In this document: positions 28,282 through 36,514 of the stretch, in pieces
How positions within the stretch are numbered: position 1 is the stretch's first letter
Layout: every line of letters starts with the position of its first letter
Source: Stigmatella aurantiaca
GTDB taxonomy: Bacteria; Myxococcota; Myxococcia; Myxococcales; Myxococcaceae
Assembly (NCBI RefSeq): GCF_900109545.1
Contig: NZ_FOAP01000035.1
Span: 1 to 64,000, forward strand
DNA length: 64,000 bases
Direction: 5' to 3'
Program-made: the position numbers and the translations under genes
The notes under the pieces: model-generated
The model's input: the letters and a program-made list of their open reading frames with translations, nothing else
What the model was told of the DNA's origin: nothing
The model's database searches: none

Positions 28282-28731
28282 CTACTCCTTCTTCCGGAGC
28301 TGGCCGCGCACCTCGCCGTTCTCCCGGGTCCGGCTCTCCAGCGTCACGTACCACCGGCCATTCTCAAGGTCCGCGGCCTGCGCGTCGCTCGGCGTGAACT
28401 CCCGGCACGAGCCCGGCCCCGAGCCCAGCGTCAGCGTGCCGCTGGTGGCCTGGGGGGCCCCCAGGAGGCACAGGGGCTCGGCGGTGGTGTTCTCATCGGC
28501 CGGGCCCCGGAGCCGGGCGGCGCTCACGTTGCTGGCCAGTTGGGTGAAGCGCCCGGACACCTCCAGGGTGTTGCCGTCGAGCTTCACCGTCACGTTGCCC
28601 GAGCCGTTGGTGGTGACCGGCTCGGGCCTCACCGCCGCGCCCGTCAGGGACGCGGTGAACTCCGAGCTACCCCCGCACGCCACGAGGGCCAACGCTGGGA
28701 CCGCCGCGAGCAGGAACCGATTCATCTTCAT
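28282..28731 (-). CDS. CHRD-domain lipoprotein
   Basis: The protein has 149 residues. A lipoprotein signal ends ALALVACGG. A single CHRD-like domain follows (FTASLTGAAVRPEPVTTNGSG, NVTVKLDGNTLEVSGRF, WYVTLESRTRENGEVRGQL), matching the V-x-T-x-x-x-N-x-x-GEIRGQ ending of CHRD domains. These occur in secreted bacterial proteins, mostly of unknown role. The ATG at 28731 is the first of a MKMNR start. It is a single gene with about 115 bp on one side and 228 bp on the other with no further signals seen. Confidence 0.85.
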   Translation of the reverse strand: MKMNRFLLAAVPALALVACGGSSEFTASLTGAAVRPEPVTTNGSGNVTVKLDGNTLEVSGRFTQLASNVSAARLRGPADENTTAEPLCLLGAPQATSGTLTLGSGPGSCREFTPSDAQAADLENGRWYVTLESRTRENGEVRGQLRKKE

Positions 28732-28959
28732 GGCAGGTGCACTCCGATCAAGGTGCTTGAGGACACGGCAGGGCGCATTGCCTAGCAGCTTGTGCTGTTC
28801 CCTTTCCACCCTGTCCGGCGGAGCCGGCCGTTCTGCTGTCCCCGGGGCCCGGTGAGGAAAAAGCCAGTGATGGTGGGCACTTGGAGGGTGGCTGCCTGCC
28901 CTCCAGGCGTTCGCGGCGCGGCGGAGGACGGGCAGGGGGGCCGTTCCTACTTTTGGCTC

Positions 28960-29817
28960 ATGGAAAAGCGCCATCCGAACCATCCTGGGGAGATGGGCCT
29001 TGATGCGGCCCTGGCCGAGCAATCCAGGGCTCCCGACGAGATCAACGCGCGGGCCCGTGCCATCGGGTTGCTGAGCGAGGCAGGCGTCCCCTTTGTCGTC
29101 GGTGGCGCTTACGCTTACGCCGCCCATACCGGCATCTACCGCGATACCAAGGATCTGGACCTGTTTCCGCGCAAGCGCGACGCGGGCAAGGCCCTGGAGA
29201 TTCTGGAGCTGGACGGGTGGCGCACCGAGCGCACCGACGATGTGTGGCTCTACAAGGCGTTTTGCGGCGAGTACTTCGTCGACTTCATCTTCTCGTCCGG
29301 CAACGGCGTGGCCGTGGTGGACGATGAATGGTTCGAGCACGCGAAGAAGACGATGATCTTCGGCCACGAGTGCCTGGTGGCACCGGCCGAGGAGATCATC
29401 TGGTCCAAGTGCTTCGTCAACGAGCGTGAGCGCTACGACGGCGCGGATGTGAACCACCTCCTGCTCAAGATGGGCCGGCAGATGAACTGGGAGCGCCTGA
29501 TGCGGCGCTTCGACCGGTACTGGGAGGTGCTCCTCAGCCACGTGATGATGTTCCGGTACGCCTACCCGTGTGAGCGCGACTGCGTGCCGGACTGGGTGAT
29601 GGTGGAGTTGATGTCGCGCACGCTGGACACGGTGCGTGAGGGCAACTGGGAAGAGAAGATCTGCCGCGGCAACATCATCTCGCGGGTGAACTACCACGTG
29701 GACATCAGCCACTGGGGGTACCGCAACGGCCGCGCATGGGACGAGAACCAGAGACACCAGGGAGGTAAAAGTGGCGCGAGACCCGAACTCGAAGATACGG
29801 CTGGCAGCGGTCGGTGA
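28960..29817 (+). CDS. Nucleotidyltransferase-superfamily protein
   Basis: The protein has 285 residues. A Pol-beta-type NTase core is visible: GG at about residues 48-49 (FVVGGAYAYAAHTG), the metal-binding D-x-D in RDTKDLDLF (Asp65 and Asp67), and a third acidic strand VDFIFSSG. This is the pattern of minimal NTases that transfer nucleotides to protein, RNA or small molecules. The start is uncertain: the ATG at 28960 lacks a ribosome site, and the frame is open upstream to 28792. The last 47 bases overlap the start of the metallophosphoesterase gene at 29771 in another frame, which implies co-expression. Confidence 0.85.
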   Translation: MEKRHPNHPGEMGLDAALAEQSRAPDEINARARAIGLLSEAGVPFVVGGAYAYAAHTGIYRDTKDLDLFPRKRDAGKALEILELDGWRTERTDDVWLYKAFCGEYFVDFIFSSGNGVAVVDDEWFEHAKKTMIFGHECLVAPAEEIIWSKCFVNERERYDGADVNHLLLKMGRQMNWERLMRRFDRYWEVLLSHVMMFRYAYPCERDCVPDWVMVELMSRTLDTVREGNWEEKICRGNIISRVNYHVDISHWGYRNGRAWDENQRHQGGKSGARPELEDTAGSGR

Positions 29818-30505
29818 TCTTCACTGCCGCGAGGATCAGCACGGCCGGTTCCGACAGTTCGTCAAGCAGGTCAACGCCTCGGCGGACCTGCTGTTGTTGT
29901 GTGGGGACCTGACGGACCGGGGCATGTTGGAGGAGGGCAAGGTGCTGGCGGAGGAGCTGTCCGCCCTGCGCGTGCCTTGCGCCGCGGTGCTGGGCAACCA
30001 TGACTATGAGCACGGCCAGGTGAAGGACATCTGCGCGGAGCTGTCCAAGGTGGGGGTCCACGTGCTGGACGGGGACCACTTCATCTTCGAGAAGGTGCTG
30101 GGCATTGCCGGCGTGAAGGGCTTTGGCGGCGGGTTCGGCAACGCCACGCTGCAGGCCTTCGGCGAGGGGCAGACGAAATCCTTCGTCCAGGAGGCGGTGG
30201 CCGAGTCGCTCAAGCTGGAGGCCGCGATGAGCCACCTGGATACGCCCAAGCGGGTGGTCATCATGCACTACTCGCCCATTCCGGAGACGCTGGAGGGCGA
30301 GAACATCGAGATCCGGCCCTTCCTGGGGACGAGCCGTCTGGCGATGCCCATTGACCACTACCGCGCCGAGGCGGTGTTCCATGGCCATGCGCACCACGGC
30401 ACCCGGGAGGGAAAGACCCGGGGCGGCATCCCCGTCTACAACGTGGCCATGCCCTTGATGGCCAAGCACACCCCGGATCAGCGGTTCGCGCTGCTGGAGA
30501 TCTGA
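29771..30505 (+). CDS. Calcineurin-like metallophosphoesterase
   Basis: The protein has 244 residues starting at GTG, six bases after GGGAGG. All five metallophosphoesterase motifs are present: GDLHC (about residues 15-19), LCGDLTDRG, LGNHDYEHG, VVIMHYSPI and FHGHAHHG. This predicts a dinuclear-metal phosphoesterase; the substrate cannot be deduced. The gene begins inside the 3' end of the nucleotidyltransferase gene, so the pair may add and remove a nucleotide or phosphate on a common target. That pairing is inference. Confidence 0.92.
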   Translation: MARDPNSKIRLAAVGDLHCREDQHGRFRQFVKQVNASADLLLLCGDLTDRGMLEEGKVLAEELSALRVPCAAVLGNHDYEHGQVKDICAELSKVGVHVLDGDHFIFEKVLGIAGVKGFGGGFGNATLQAFGEGQTKSFVQEAVAESLKLEAAMSHLDTPKRVVIMHYSPIPETLEGENIEIRPFLGTSRLAMPIDHYRAEAVFHGHAHHGTREGKTRGGIPVYNVAMPLMAKHTPDQRFALLEI

Positions 30506-30513
30506 CCGGGCGG

Positions 30514-31995
30514 TTAGGGCGGGGCGGTGGGCGGAGCCTCCAGCACGTCCTCGGGGCGTGAGGGCAGCTCCGCCAGCCGTGCCTGCTCCACCTCCAGGAT
30601 TTCGTCGCCCGAGCCCCGGGCGTACACGTGCTCGCTGTGGCCTGGGACTTCACGGCCCAGGCTCAGCCGGGCCAGCTCCCGGCCATTCGCGTCCAGGAGC
30701 ACCGCTCCCCGGGCGGTGGGGGTGATGCCGTAGGAGGCCCACTTCTTCGAGGCAGGCTCGCCGATGGCCGCGGCCTTGAGCGTGCCGAGGAGCTTGAGCA
30801 GCGCGGCCACCTTGTGGGTCTTGGCCTTGCCGGGCTGGGGTGACACCACCTGCCACGCATCCAGCGGCCCTGTTCCCGGGCCCGTTTTTTCCAGGGTGAT
30901 GGGGGCAACGTCCGGCCCTCCGTGGAAGACGAGGCGCTTCACGTCTTCCCGGCGGAAGGCGAGCACGGTGGTGTCCCGCAGCGCGGGAATCCCTGGCGTC
31001 AGCACGGCCGCCGCGGCCTCGGGCACCTGCGCCAGGAGGGCCTCCTGCCCTTGCTCGCGCAGGGCGTACACCGTGGCGCCAATGGGCCCTTCCACCCGGG
31101 AGAGGCGCACGCGCACCGGCTCCCCTTCCGTGAGGGAGAACAGGGCCTCCACCTGGGGCGTGTCCAGGCCCAGCCGCGCGCGCTCCCCGGCCGTGTCCGG
31201 GGGGAAGGCGAGCGCCCGCTGCTCCCGGAGCGACTGGAGCATCTTCTTGACCTTGGCCGCGTCCGCGCGAAGGGGCGACGGCTTCGTGAACCGCCACGCC
31301 TTGTCCGCGTCCTGCTCCAGCGTGTAGCCCCCGGCCTTCGCCGTCACGGTGAGGGTCTTCAGCGACGGCTCCTCCACGCCGAGGAACTCCTTCTCGCGCA
31401 GGGCGTACAGGTCCTTGTCCAGCGCGTAGCGCACGGAGCCGTCCGCGGCGTAGACGCGCGGGTCTCCCTCCCGGCGCACGTACACGGAGCCGTCGAAGGC
31501 GTTCTCGTTGCCCCCGTGCAACGTCACCGTCCGCTGGCGGTCCGGATCCTCCTGGCCGCCCCCGCGGGCATCCGGAAGGTACGCCTGGGCCGTGACCGAG
31601 AAGACGGGGGGCTGGAGGCCGTACTTCTGGAGGTCCGCCTCCGTGGGGGCCTCCGTCACGGTGCTCTTGAACTTCGCGGACTGGAGCTGGCGGGTGATGT
31701 TGTCCACCGTCCACTTGTCCGCGCGGGCCGCGACGGGGGCGGTGATGTGCCAGGAGGACCCCTGGCGCTCCAGGACGGTGGTCCCGCTCTTGGACTGCAC
31801 GGTGAGGCGCGTGAAGACGGGCGCGGCCGTACCGCCGTCCTCGGAGGCCCCCTCGGGGCCGGTGGCCGCGAAGATCTGCTCCTTGGGGGGCGGGGCTGCG
31901 TCCCCTGACTTCTTCTGGCACGCCCCGAGGCTCATTCCCGCCGAGGCCACCGTGAGGGCGAACAGGAGCCGCAGGGGCTGGTTCAGGGGGCTCAT
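30514..31995 (-). CDS. DUF4340-domain lipoprotein, part of Gld-type ABC operon
   Basis: The protein has 493 residues. The N-terminal signal ends SLGACQKK (lipobox). Repeated DUF4340-type modules follow: LTVQSKSGTTVLERQGSSWHI, WTVDNITRQLQSAKFKSTV, LQKYGLQPPVFSVT, then KTLTVTAKAGGYTLEQDADKAW. It is the last gene of a four-gene operon (ATPase, permease, GldG-like, DUF4340). Its ATG overlaps the GldG-like stop by four bases. DUF4340 proteins commonly accompany GldG-type transporters; their job is not established. Confidence 0.9.
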   Translation of the reverse strand: MSPLNQPLRLLFALTVASAGMSLGACQKKSGDAAPPPKEQIFAATGPEGASEDGGTAAPVFTRLTVQSKSGTTVLERQGSSWHITAPVAARADKWTVDNITRQLQSAKFKSTVTEAPTEADLQKYGLQPPVFSVTAQAYLPDARGGGQEDPDRQRTVTLHGGNENAFDGSVYVRREGDPRVYAADGSVRYALDKDLYALREKEFLGVEEPSLKTLTVTAKAGGYTLEQDADKAWRFTKPSPLRADAAKVKKMLQSLREQRALAFPPDTAGERARLGLDTPQVEALFSLTEGEPVRVRLSRVEGPIGATVYALREQGQEALLAQVPEAAAAVLTPGIPALRDTTVLAFRREDVKRLVFHGGPDVAPITLEKTGPGTGPLDAWQVVSPQPGKAKTHKVAALLKLLGTLKAAAIGEPASKKWASYGITPTARGAVLLDANGRELARLSLGREVPGHSEHVYARGSGDEILEVEQARLAELPSRPEDVLEAPPTAPP

Positions 31996-33545
31996 GCGTT
32001 GCGCCTCGACAGCCAGATGGCGAGCCCCAGGCCCATCAGGGACAGGGGCAGCACGTCCGTGGACACGAAGCGGAGCTTGTCCAGCATGTCCGGGTCGAGC
32101 TCCAGCGTGGATACCTCGCGGTCCGGCGGGCGGACGGTGATCCGCTCCACCTGATGGGCCGCCCAGCCCACCGCGTTCATCACCAGGTTGCGGTTGCCCT
32201 CGTGGCCCCAGTTCGAATCGAGGAGCAGCTCCGAGTCCCCCATTACCACCACCCGCGCCTCATCGAAGCGCTTGCCCGGCGCCGCCCTCGTGTCCCGCGT
32301 GCTGGCCGACACCAGGGTCATCTGGCCGGACTTCTCCCCGTCGGAGAGCGTCGCGTCCGCCTCGGGCGTGGATTCGATCCACGCGAAGGGGGAGGTGAGC
32401 ACCACGGCCTCCACCTTCACCCCGGGCGCCAGCCCATGGCGCAGCAGCGTGAGCCCCCGGGCGGTGGGCAGTCCGGTGTTGAGCTGCTGGGCTTGCAGGG
32501 GCGCGGTCATCTCATGCTCGCCGTAGAACGTGGAGAGCAGGGCGTAGGGGTTGCCCGCGTTGAACTGCGGGTCCGCGACGACGCCCTTGTCCACCTCCAC
32601 GCCGTACTCCTCCAGGAGCGCGTTCAGCCGGGGCTCCGCCTTGAACTCCGCGAAGTAGAGCATCCGTCCCCCCACCGCCAGGTACTTGCGCAGCACGTCC
32701 TCCTCGGGCGGCGTGTAGGGCGCCCGGGCGCCGGCGATGAGGACCAGCGCGGCATCCTTCGGCACCTCCTCCAGGCCGGCCAGGTTGAGGACCGCGGGGG
32801 TGTACCCCTCCCGGATCAGCTGCTTGAGGAACCCCGTGAGGCTGGCGCCGGCATTCCCTTCCAGGGACCACTCGCCATGGCCCACCACGAAGTACACCTT
32901 CTGGGAGCCCACGGCGTTGAGCTTGAGCAGGGCGTTGGTCAGGTCCTGCTCGGAGATGGCGAGCAGCGGGGTGTGGGCCTCCTGCGCGCCCTCACCGCGC
33001 GTGAGCACCACCAGCGTCTGGCCCGGGTTGAGCTGGTACCTCGCCGCCAGCTCTGGGTGCCGGACCGGATCCTGGAAGGTGTACGCGAACTTCCCGGGCG
33101 CCTCGGCGTGGTAGCGCGCGAAGAGCTCCTGGAGCGCGTCGTAGGAGGGGTGGTGGGGCGGCAGGAAGGCGATGGCGCGCACGGGCTCCTGGAGCCCGGC
33201 CAGCGTGGTGCGCGTCTGGGGGGCCAGCGTGAAGAGCTTCTCCCGGGTGAAGTCCCAGGTGGGGTTCGTCTTGAACGCCAGGTAGTTGAGCCCTCCCAGC
33301 ACCGCCAGGGCCACCAGGACCTGCGCGGCCGTCGAGGCGGCGAAGAGGCTGGAGCGGCGCGAGGCGAACTGGCCGAACTGCTGGAAGTTCGTGGCGGCGT
33401 AGAGGCCCAGCAGCACGAGCCCTCCCCCGGCCTTGGCGGCCGTGAGGACCAGGGAGCCAGAGGTGATGAACAGGGTGAACGGGCTGGACAGCAGGAGCAG
33501 CAGCCCCAGCGCACCAAGGATTTTGCCGACGGTGGCCTTGTTCAT
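31992..33545 (-). CDS. GldG-family ABC transporter auxiliary membrane protein
   Basis: The protein has 517 residues. Two or three N-terminal membrane helices are followed by a large extracytoplasmic domain (REKLFTLAPQTRTTLAGLQE, VYFVVGHGEWSLEG, AALVLIAGARAPYTPPEEDVL, RVVVMGDSELLLDSNWGHEGN) and a C-terminal membrane helix near the end (DVLPLSLMGLGLAIWLSRRN). This layout is typical of GldG/ABC_transp_aux proteins. In Flavobacterium, GldFG with GldA supports gliding, but homologues are widespread in non-gliders, so no motility role is implied. It is 3 bp from the permease gene. Confidence 0.9.
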   Translation of the reverse strand: MNKATVGKILGALGLLLLLSSPFTLFITSGSLVLTAAKAGGGLVLLGLYAATNFQQFGQFASRRSSLFAASTAAQVLVALAVLGGLNYLAFKTNPTWDFTREKLFTLAPQTRTTLAGLQEPVRAIAFLPPHHPSYDALQELFARYHAEAPGKFAYTFQDPVRHPELAARYQLNPGQTLVVLTRGEGAQEAHTPLLAISEQDLTNALLKLNAVGSQKVYFVVGHGEWSLEGNAGASLTGFLKQLIREGYTPAVLNLAGLEEVPKDAALVLIAGARAPYTPPEEDVLRKYLAVGGRMLYFAEFKAEPRLNALLEEYGVEVDKGVVADPQFNAGNPYALLSTFYGEHEMTAPLQAQQLNTGLPTARGLTLLRHGLAPGVKVEAVVLTSPFAWIESTPEADATLSDGEKSGQMTLVSASTRDTRAAPGKRFDEARVVVMGDSELLLDSNWGHEGNRNLVMNAVGWAAHQVERITVRPPDREVSTLELDPDMLDKLRFVSTDVLPLSLMGLGLAIWLSRRNA

Positions 33546-33548
33546 GGC

Positions 33549-34352
33549 TCAAGCCCAGCGCTGCGCCTCCACCGTGCGGTGGGTGAGCAGCAGCGAGAAG
33601 AGGATGACGGAGAGGAAGAACACCAGGGACTTCACATCCAGCACCCCGCGCAGGAGGTTCTGGAGCTGCGTGTCGAAGGAGAGGTAGCTGATGAAGGTGC
33701 GCAGGGGCTCCTCCACGCTCTGCACCAGGCCCCGCAGCAGCATCCACGGCAGCAGCACCACGAAGGTGAGCAGCGCGGCCACCATCTGGCTCTCGGTCAG
33801 CGCGGAGAGGAACATCCCCACCGCCATGCAGGTGGCCCCCCACAGCAGCAGCCCCACGTACCCCAGCAGCACCGTGGGCCACTCCAGCACGGTGCCCGAG
33901 GTGCTCGTCCCGAAGGCGGACAGGAGCAGCGGGAAGACCAGGGTGAGCCCCAGCGTGGCCGAGATGATGCCCAGTCCGCCCAGGTACTTGCCCACCACCA
34001 GCTCCAGGGGCCGCACCGGCACCGTCATCAGCAGCTCGAAGGTCTTGTTGCGCTTCTCCTCGGCGAACAGGCGCATGGAGAGGAAGGGCGCCACGAAGAG
34101 GGTGATGATCATCACGATGCCCCACAGCTGGATGACCACCCCGTCCGTGAGGTTGCGGTAGACGGCGGCCTCCGCGGGCAGCTTGGACCAGCCCGCCTGA
34201 CGGGCCTGCTCCTGCACCGCCTGGAAGGCCTGGAGCAGGCTGATGAAGAACACCGAGGAGATGGCCACCATCGCCGTGAAGACCGCATAGGCCCACGGGG
34301 TGGTGAAGTAGATGGACAGCTCCTTGCGGGCGATCGCCAGGGCGGTACGCAT
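33549..34352 (-). CDS. ABC-2 type transporter permease (GldF-like)
   Basis: The protein has 267 residues with about six membrane helices, for example WAYAVFTAMVAISSVFFIS, LWGIVMIITLFVAPFLSM and SLVFFLSVILFSLLL. The segment RLFAEEKRNKTFELLMTVPV is the cytoplasmic loop typical of ABC-2/NosY/GldF permeases that contacts the ATPase. It is second in the operon, between the ATPase and the GldG-like protein. Confidence 0.92.
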   Translation of the reverse strand: MRTALAIARKELSIYFTTPWAYAVFTAMVAISSVFFISLLQAFQAVQEQARQAGWSKLPAEAAVYRNLTDGVVIQLWGIVMIITLFVAPFLSMRLFAEEKRNKTFELLMTVPVRPLELVVGKYLGGLGIISATLGLTLVFPLLLSAFGTSTSGTVLEWPTVLLGYVGLLLWGATCMAVGMFLSALTESQMVAALLTFVVLLPWMLLRGLVQSVEEPLRTFISYLSFDTQLQNLLRGVLDVKSLVFFLSVILFSLLLTHRTVEAQRWA

Positions 34353-34383
34353 GCGGGTCCTCTCGACAGTCGCGCGGTGCCGC

Positions 34384-35112
34384 TCAGGCGGCGGTCAGCT
34401 TGATGAAAATCTCCTCCAGCGAGGCGCTCTCCGGCTGGCCGTGCACCGTGGCCAGCTTCTGGAGCTCCTCGTAGGCGGCGATCTTCCCTTGGTGGATGAT
34501 GAGCACCTTCTCACACGTCATCGTCACCTCGGGCAGGATGTGCGTGGAGAGGATGACCGTGTGCTTGCCCGCGAGCCCCTTGATGAGGGCGCGCAGCTCC
34601 GAGCGCTGGACCGGGTCCAACCCCTCGGTGGGCTCGTCCAGGATGAGCACGGGCGGGGCGCCCAGCAGTGCCTGGGCGATGCCGGCGCGCTGCTTGTAGC
34701 CCTTGGACAGGTTCTGCAGGACGCGGCCCATCACGTCCGTCAGCCCGGTGAGCCCCGCCACCCGGTCCACCTCGGCCTTCAGCCCGCGCCCGGGCAGTTG
34801 CTTGAGCGAGGCCACGAACTTCAGATACCCCTGCACCGTCATCTCCGGGTACAGGGGTGGAACCTCGGGCAGGTAGCCGATGCGGCGCTTCACCTCCAGC
34901 GGGTGCTCGAACACGTCGAACCCCGCCACCCGGGCCGTCCCCTCCGAGGGGGGGAGGTACCCGGTGAGGATCTTCATCGTCGTGGACTTGCCCGCCCCGT
35001 TGGGGCCCAGGAATCCCAGAACTTCCCCTTCGTTGACGCGGAAGGTGAGCTGATCGATGGCGGTACGGTCCCGGTAGCGCTTGGTGAGGTTCTGGACCTC
35101 GATCATCGGCAT
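34384..35112 (-). CDS. ABC transporter ATP-binding protein (GldA-like)
   Basis: The protein has 242 residues. It has Walker [10 protein letters not shown], the Q-loop region [16 protein letters not shown], signature [15 protein letters not shown] (LSKGY in place of LSGGQ, common in this subgroup), Walker [14 protein letters not shown], and the H-loop STHILPEV. It powers the GldF-like permease encoded downstream. The start may be 35112 or an in-frame ATG at 35106; neither has a strong ribosome site. It is the first gene of the operon. Confidence 0.94.
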   Translation of the reverse strand: MPMIEVQNLTKRYRDRTAIDQLTFRVNEGEVLGFLGPNGAGKSTTMKILTGYLPPSEGTARVAGFDVFEHPLEVKRRIGYLPEVPPLYPEMTVQGYLKFVASLKQLPGRGLKAEVDRVAGLTGLTDVMGRVLQNLSKGYKQRAGIAQALLGAPPVLILDEPTEGLDPVQRSELRALIKGLAGKHTVILSTHILPEVTMTCEKVLIIHQGKIAAYEELQKLATVHGQPESASLEEIFIKLTAA

Positions 35113-35186
35113 GGAGAAGCTGTCATGGAAGGGCTTCCCCGGCGTGTCAAGGTAACGGCCGTCCGGGAACGGAGCTTGGAGCGTTT

Positions 35187-36383
35187 ATGCCCATCGTGGT
35201 CCAGAAGTACGGCGGCTCGTCGGTCGCCGATGTGGAGAAGCTGCGCAAGGTGGCCCAGCGGGTGAAGGCCAAGCGGGAGGCGGGCTACCAGCTCGTGGTG
35301 GTGGTGTCGGCCATGGGGGACACCACGGACGAGCTGCTGACGCTGGCCAAGCAAGTTTCACCGGATCCCCCCCGGCGCGAGCTGGACATGCTGCTGACGT
35401 GTGGGGAACGCATCTCCATGGCGCTCCTGTCCATGGCGCTCCAGGAGCAGGGCGTGCCCGCCATCAGCTTCACCGGCAGCCAGAGCGGCATCATCACCAA
35501 CGACGCGCACTCCCAGGCGCGCATCGTCGAGGTGCGGCCTTACCGCATCCTCGATGAGCTGGGGCGCGGCAAGGTCGTCATCGTCGCGGGCTACCAGGGC
35601 GTCTCCTTCAAGAAGGAGGTGACGACCCTGGGGCGCGGCGGCTCGGACACCACGGCGGTGGCGCTGGCGGCGGCGCTGGAGGCCGAGGCGTGTGAAATCT
35701 ACTCCGACGTGGACGGCATCTTCTCGGCGGATCCCCGGGTGGTGCCGGACGCGCTCAAGCTCGAGGCGCTCTCCTATGACGAGATGCAGGAGCTGGCGAG
35801 CGCGGGGGCCAAGGTGCTCAACGCCCAGGCGGTGGAGTTCGCCAAGGCCAAGGGCATCGTCATCCTGGCGCGCACCGCGCACGGCCAGGGCACGGGGACG
35901 GCCATTCAGGAGCTGGCGGCCACGCCCGACGTTCGCGTCAAAGGGGTGACGGCGGAGCAGGAGCTGGCGGTGCTCTCGGCGGACTCGGCACGGGTGAAGC
36001 TGCCCGAGTTGCTTGAGTTCCTGGACGCGCGTGGGGTGCGCGGGCGGGCGCTGAGCTTCGATGGCCTGTTGGGACGGGAGGCGCGCACCTACATCGCGGT
36101 GCCGCTCCAGGATGTGCACGGGCTGGAGGTGGTGCGAAAGGACCTGGCCGTGCGCTTTGGCGAGGCCGTGTCCCTTCAGGAGGAACTGGGCACCGTCACC
36201 TGTGTGGGCGCGGGCATCAACGCGGACTGGATGCACCTGCGCCGGGCGCTGCTGGCCGCCGAGGAGACGGGTGCCCGGGTTCATGCCATCCATACCTCGC
36301 CCCTGCAGCTCTCGTTGCTGGTGGAGAAGGCGTGCTTGAAGCGCCTCACGGCCCGGCTGCACCGGGAATTTCTCGGGGCGTGA
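35187..36383 (+). CDS. lysC: Aspartate kinase
   Basis: This enzyme phosphorylates aspartate at the entry to lysine, threonine, methionine and diaminopimelate synthesis. The protein has 398 residues with KYGGSSVAD at the N-terminus, the kinase motif [19 protein letters not shown], and [15 protein letters not shown]. Two C-terminal ACT regulatory domains follow from about residue 255, so it is a monofunctional, allosterically regulated form. The ATG has GGAG at good spacing. It is divergent from the ABC operon. Confidence 0.96.
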   Translation: MPIVVQKYGGSSVADVEKLRKVAQRVKAKREAGYQLVVVVSAMGDTTDELLTLAKQVSPDPPRRELDMLLTCGERISMALLSMALQEQGVPAISFTGSQSGIITNDAHSQARIVEVRPYRILDELGRGKVVIVAGYQGVSFKKEVTTLGRGGSDTTAVALAAALEAEACEIYSDVDGIFSADPRVVPDALKLEALSYDEMQELASAGAKVLNAQAVEFAKAKGIVILARTAHGQGTGTAIQELAATPDVRVKGVTAEQELAVLSADSARVKLPELLEFLDARGVRGRALSFDGLLGREARTYIAVPLQDVHGLEVVRKDLAVRFGEAVSLQEELGTVTCVGAGINADWMHLRRALLAAEETGARVHAIHTSPLQLSLLVEKACLKRLTARLHREFLGA

Positions 36384-36514
36384 GCGCGCGGTGGTCATGG
36401 GCCTGGCCCTGGAGGGCGTAGGAGTGTTGACGCTGCTTCCCCTGGAGGGTGTTTCGCTTCTCATCCTGGAGGACGTGCTTACCGTCGAGGTTCCAGGCAG
36501 CAGCGGAGGTCCGC

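Noticed and set aside
28792-28959. N-terminal extension of the nucleotidyltransferase to 28792
   Set aside because: The translated extension (Cys/Arg/Pro-rich) does not look like family sequence. The extra frame is likely open by chance in GC-rich DNA.
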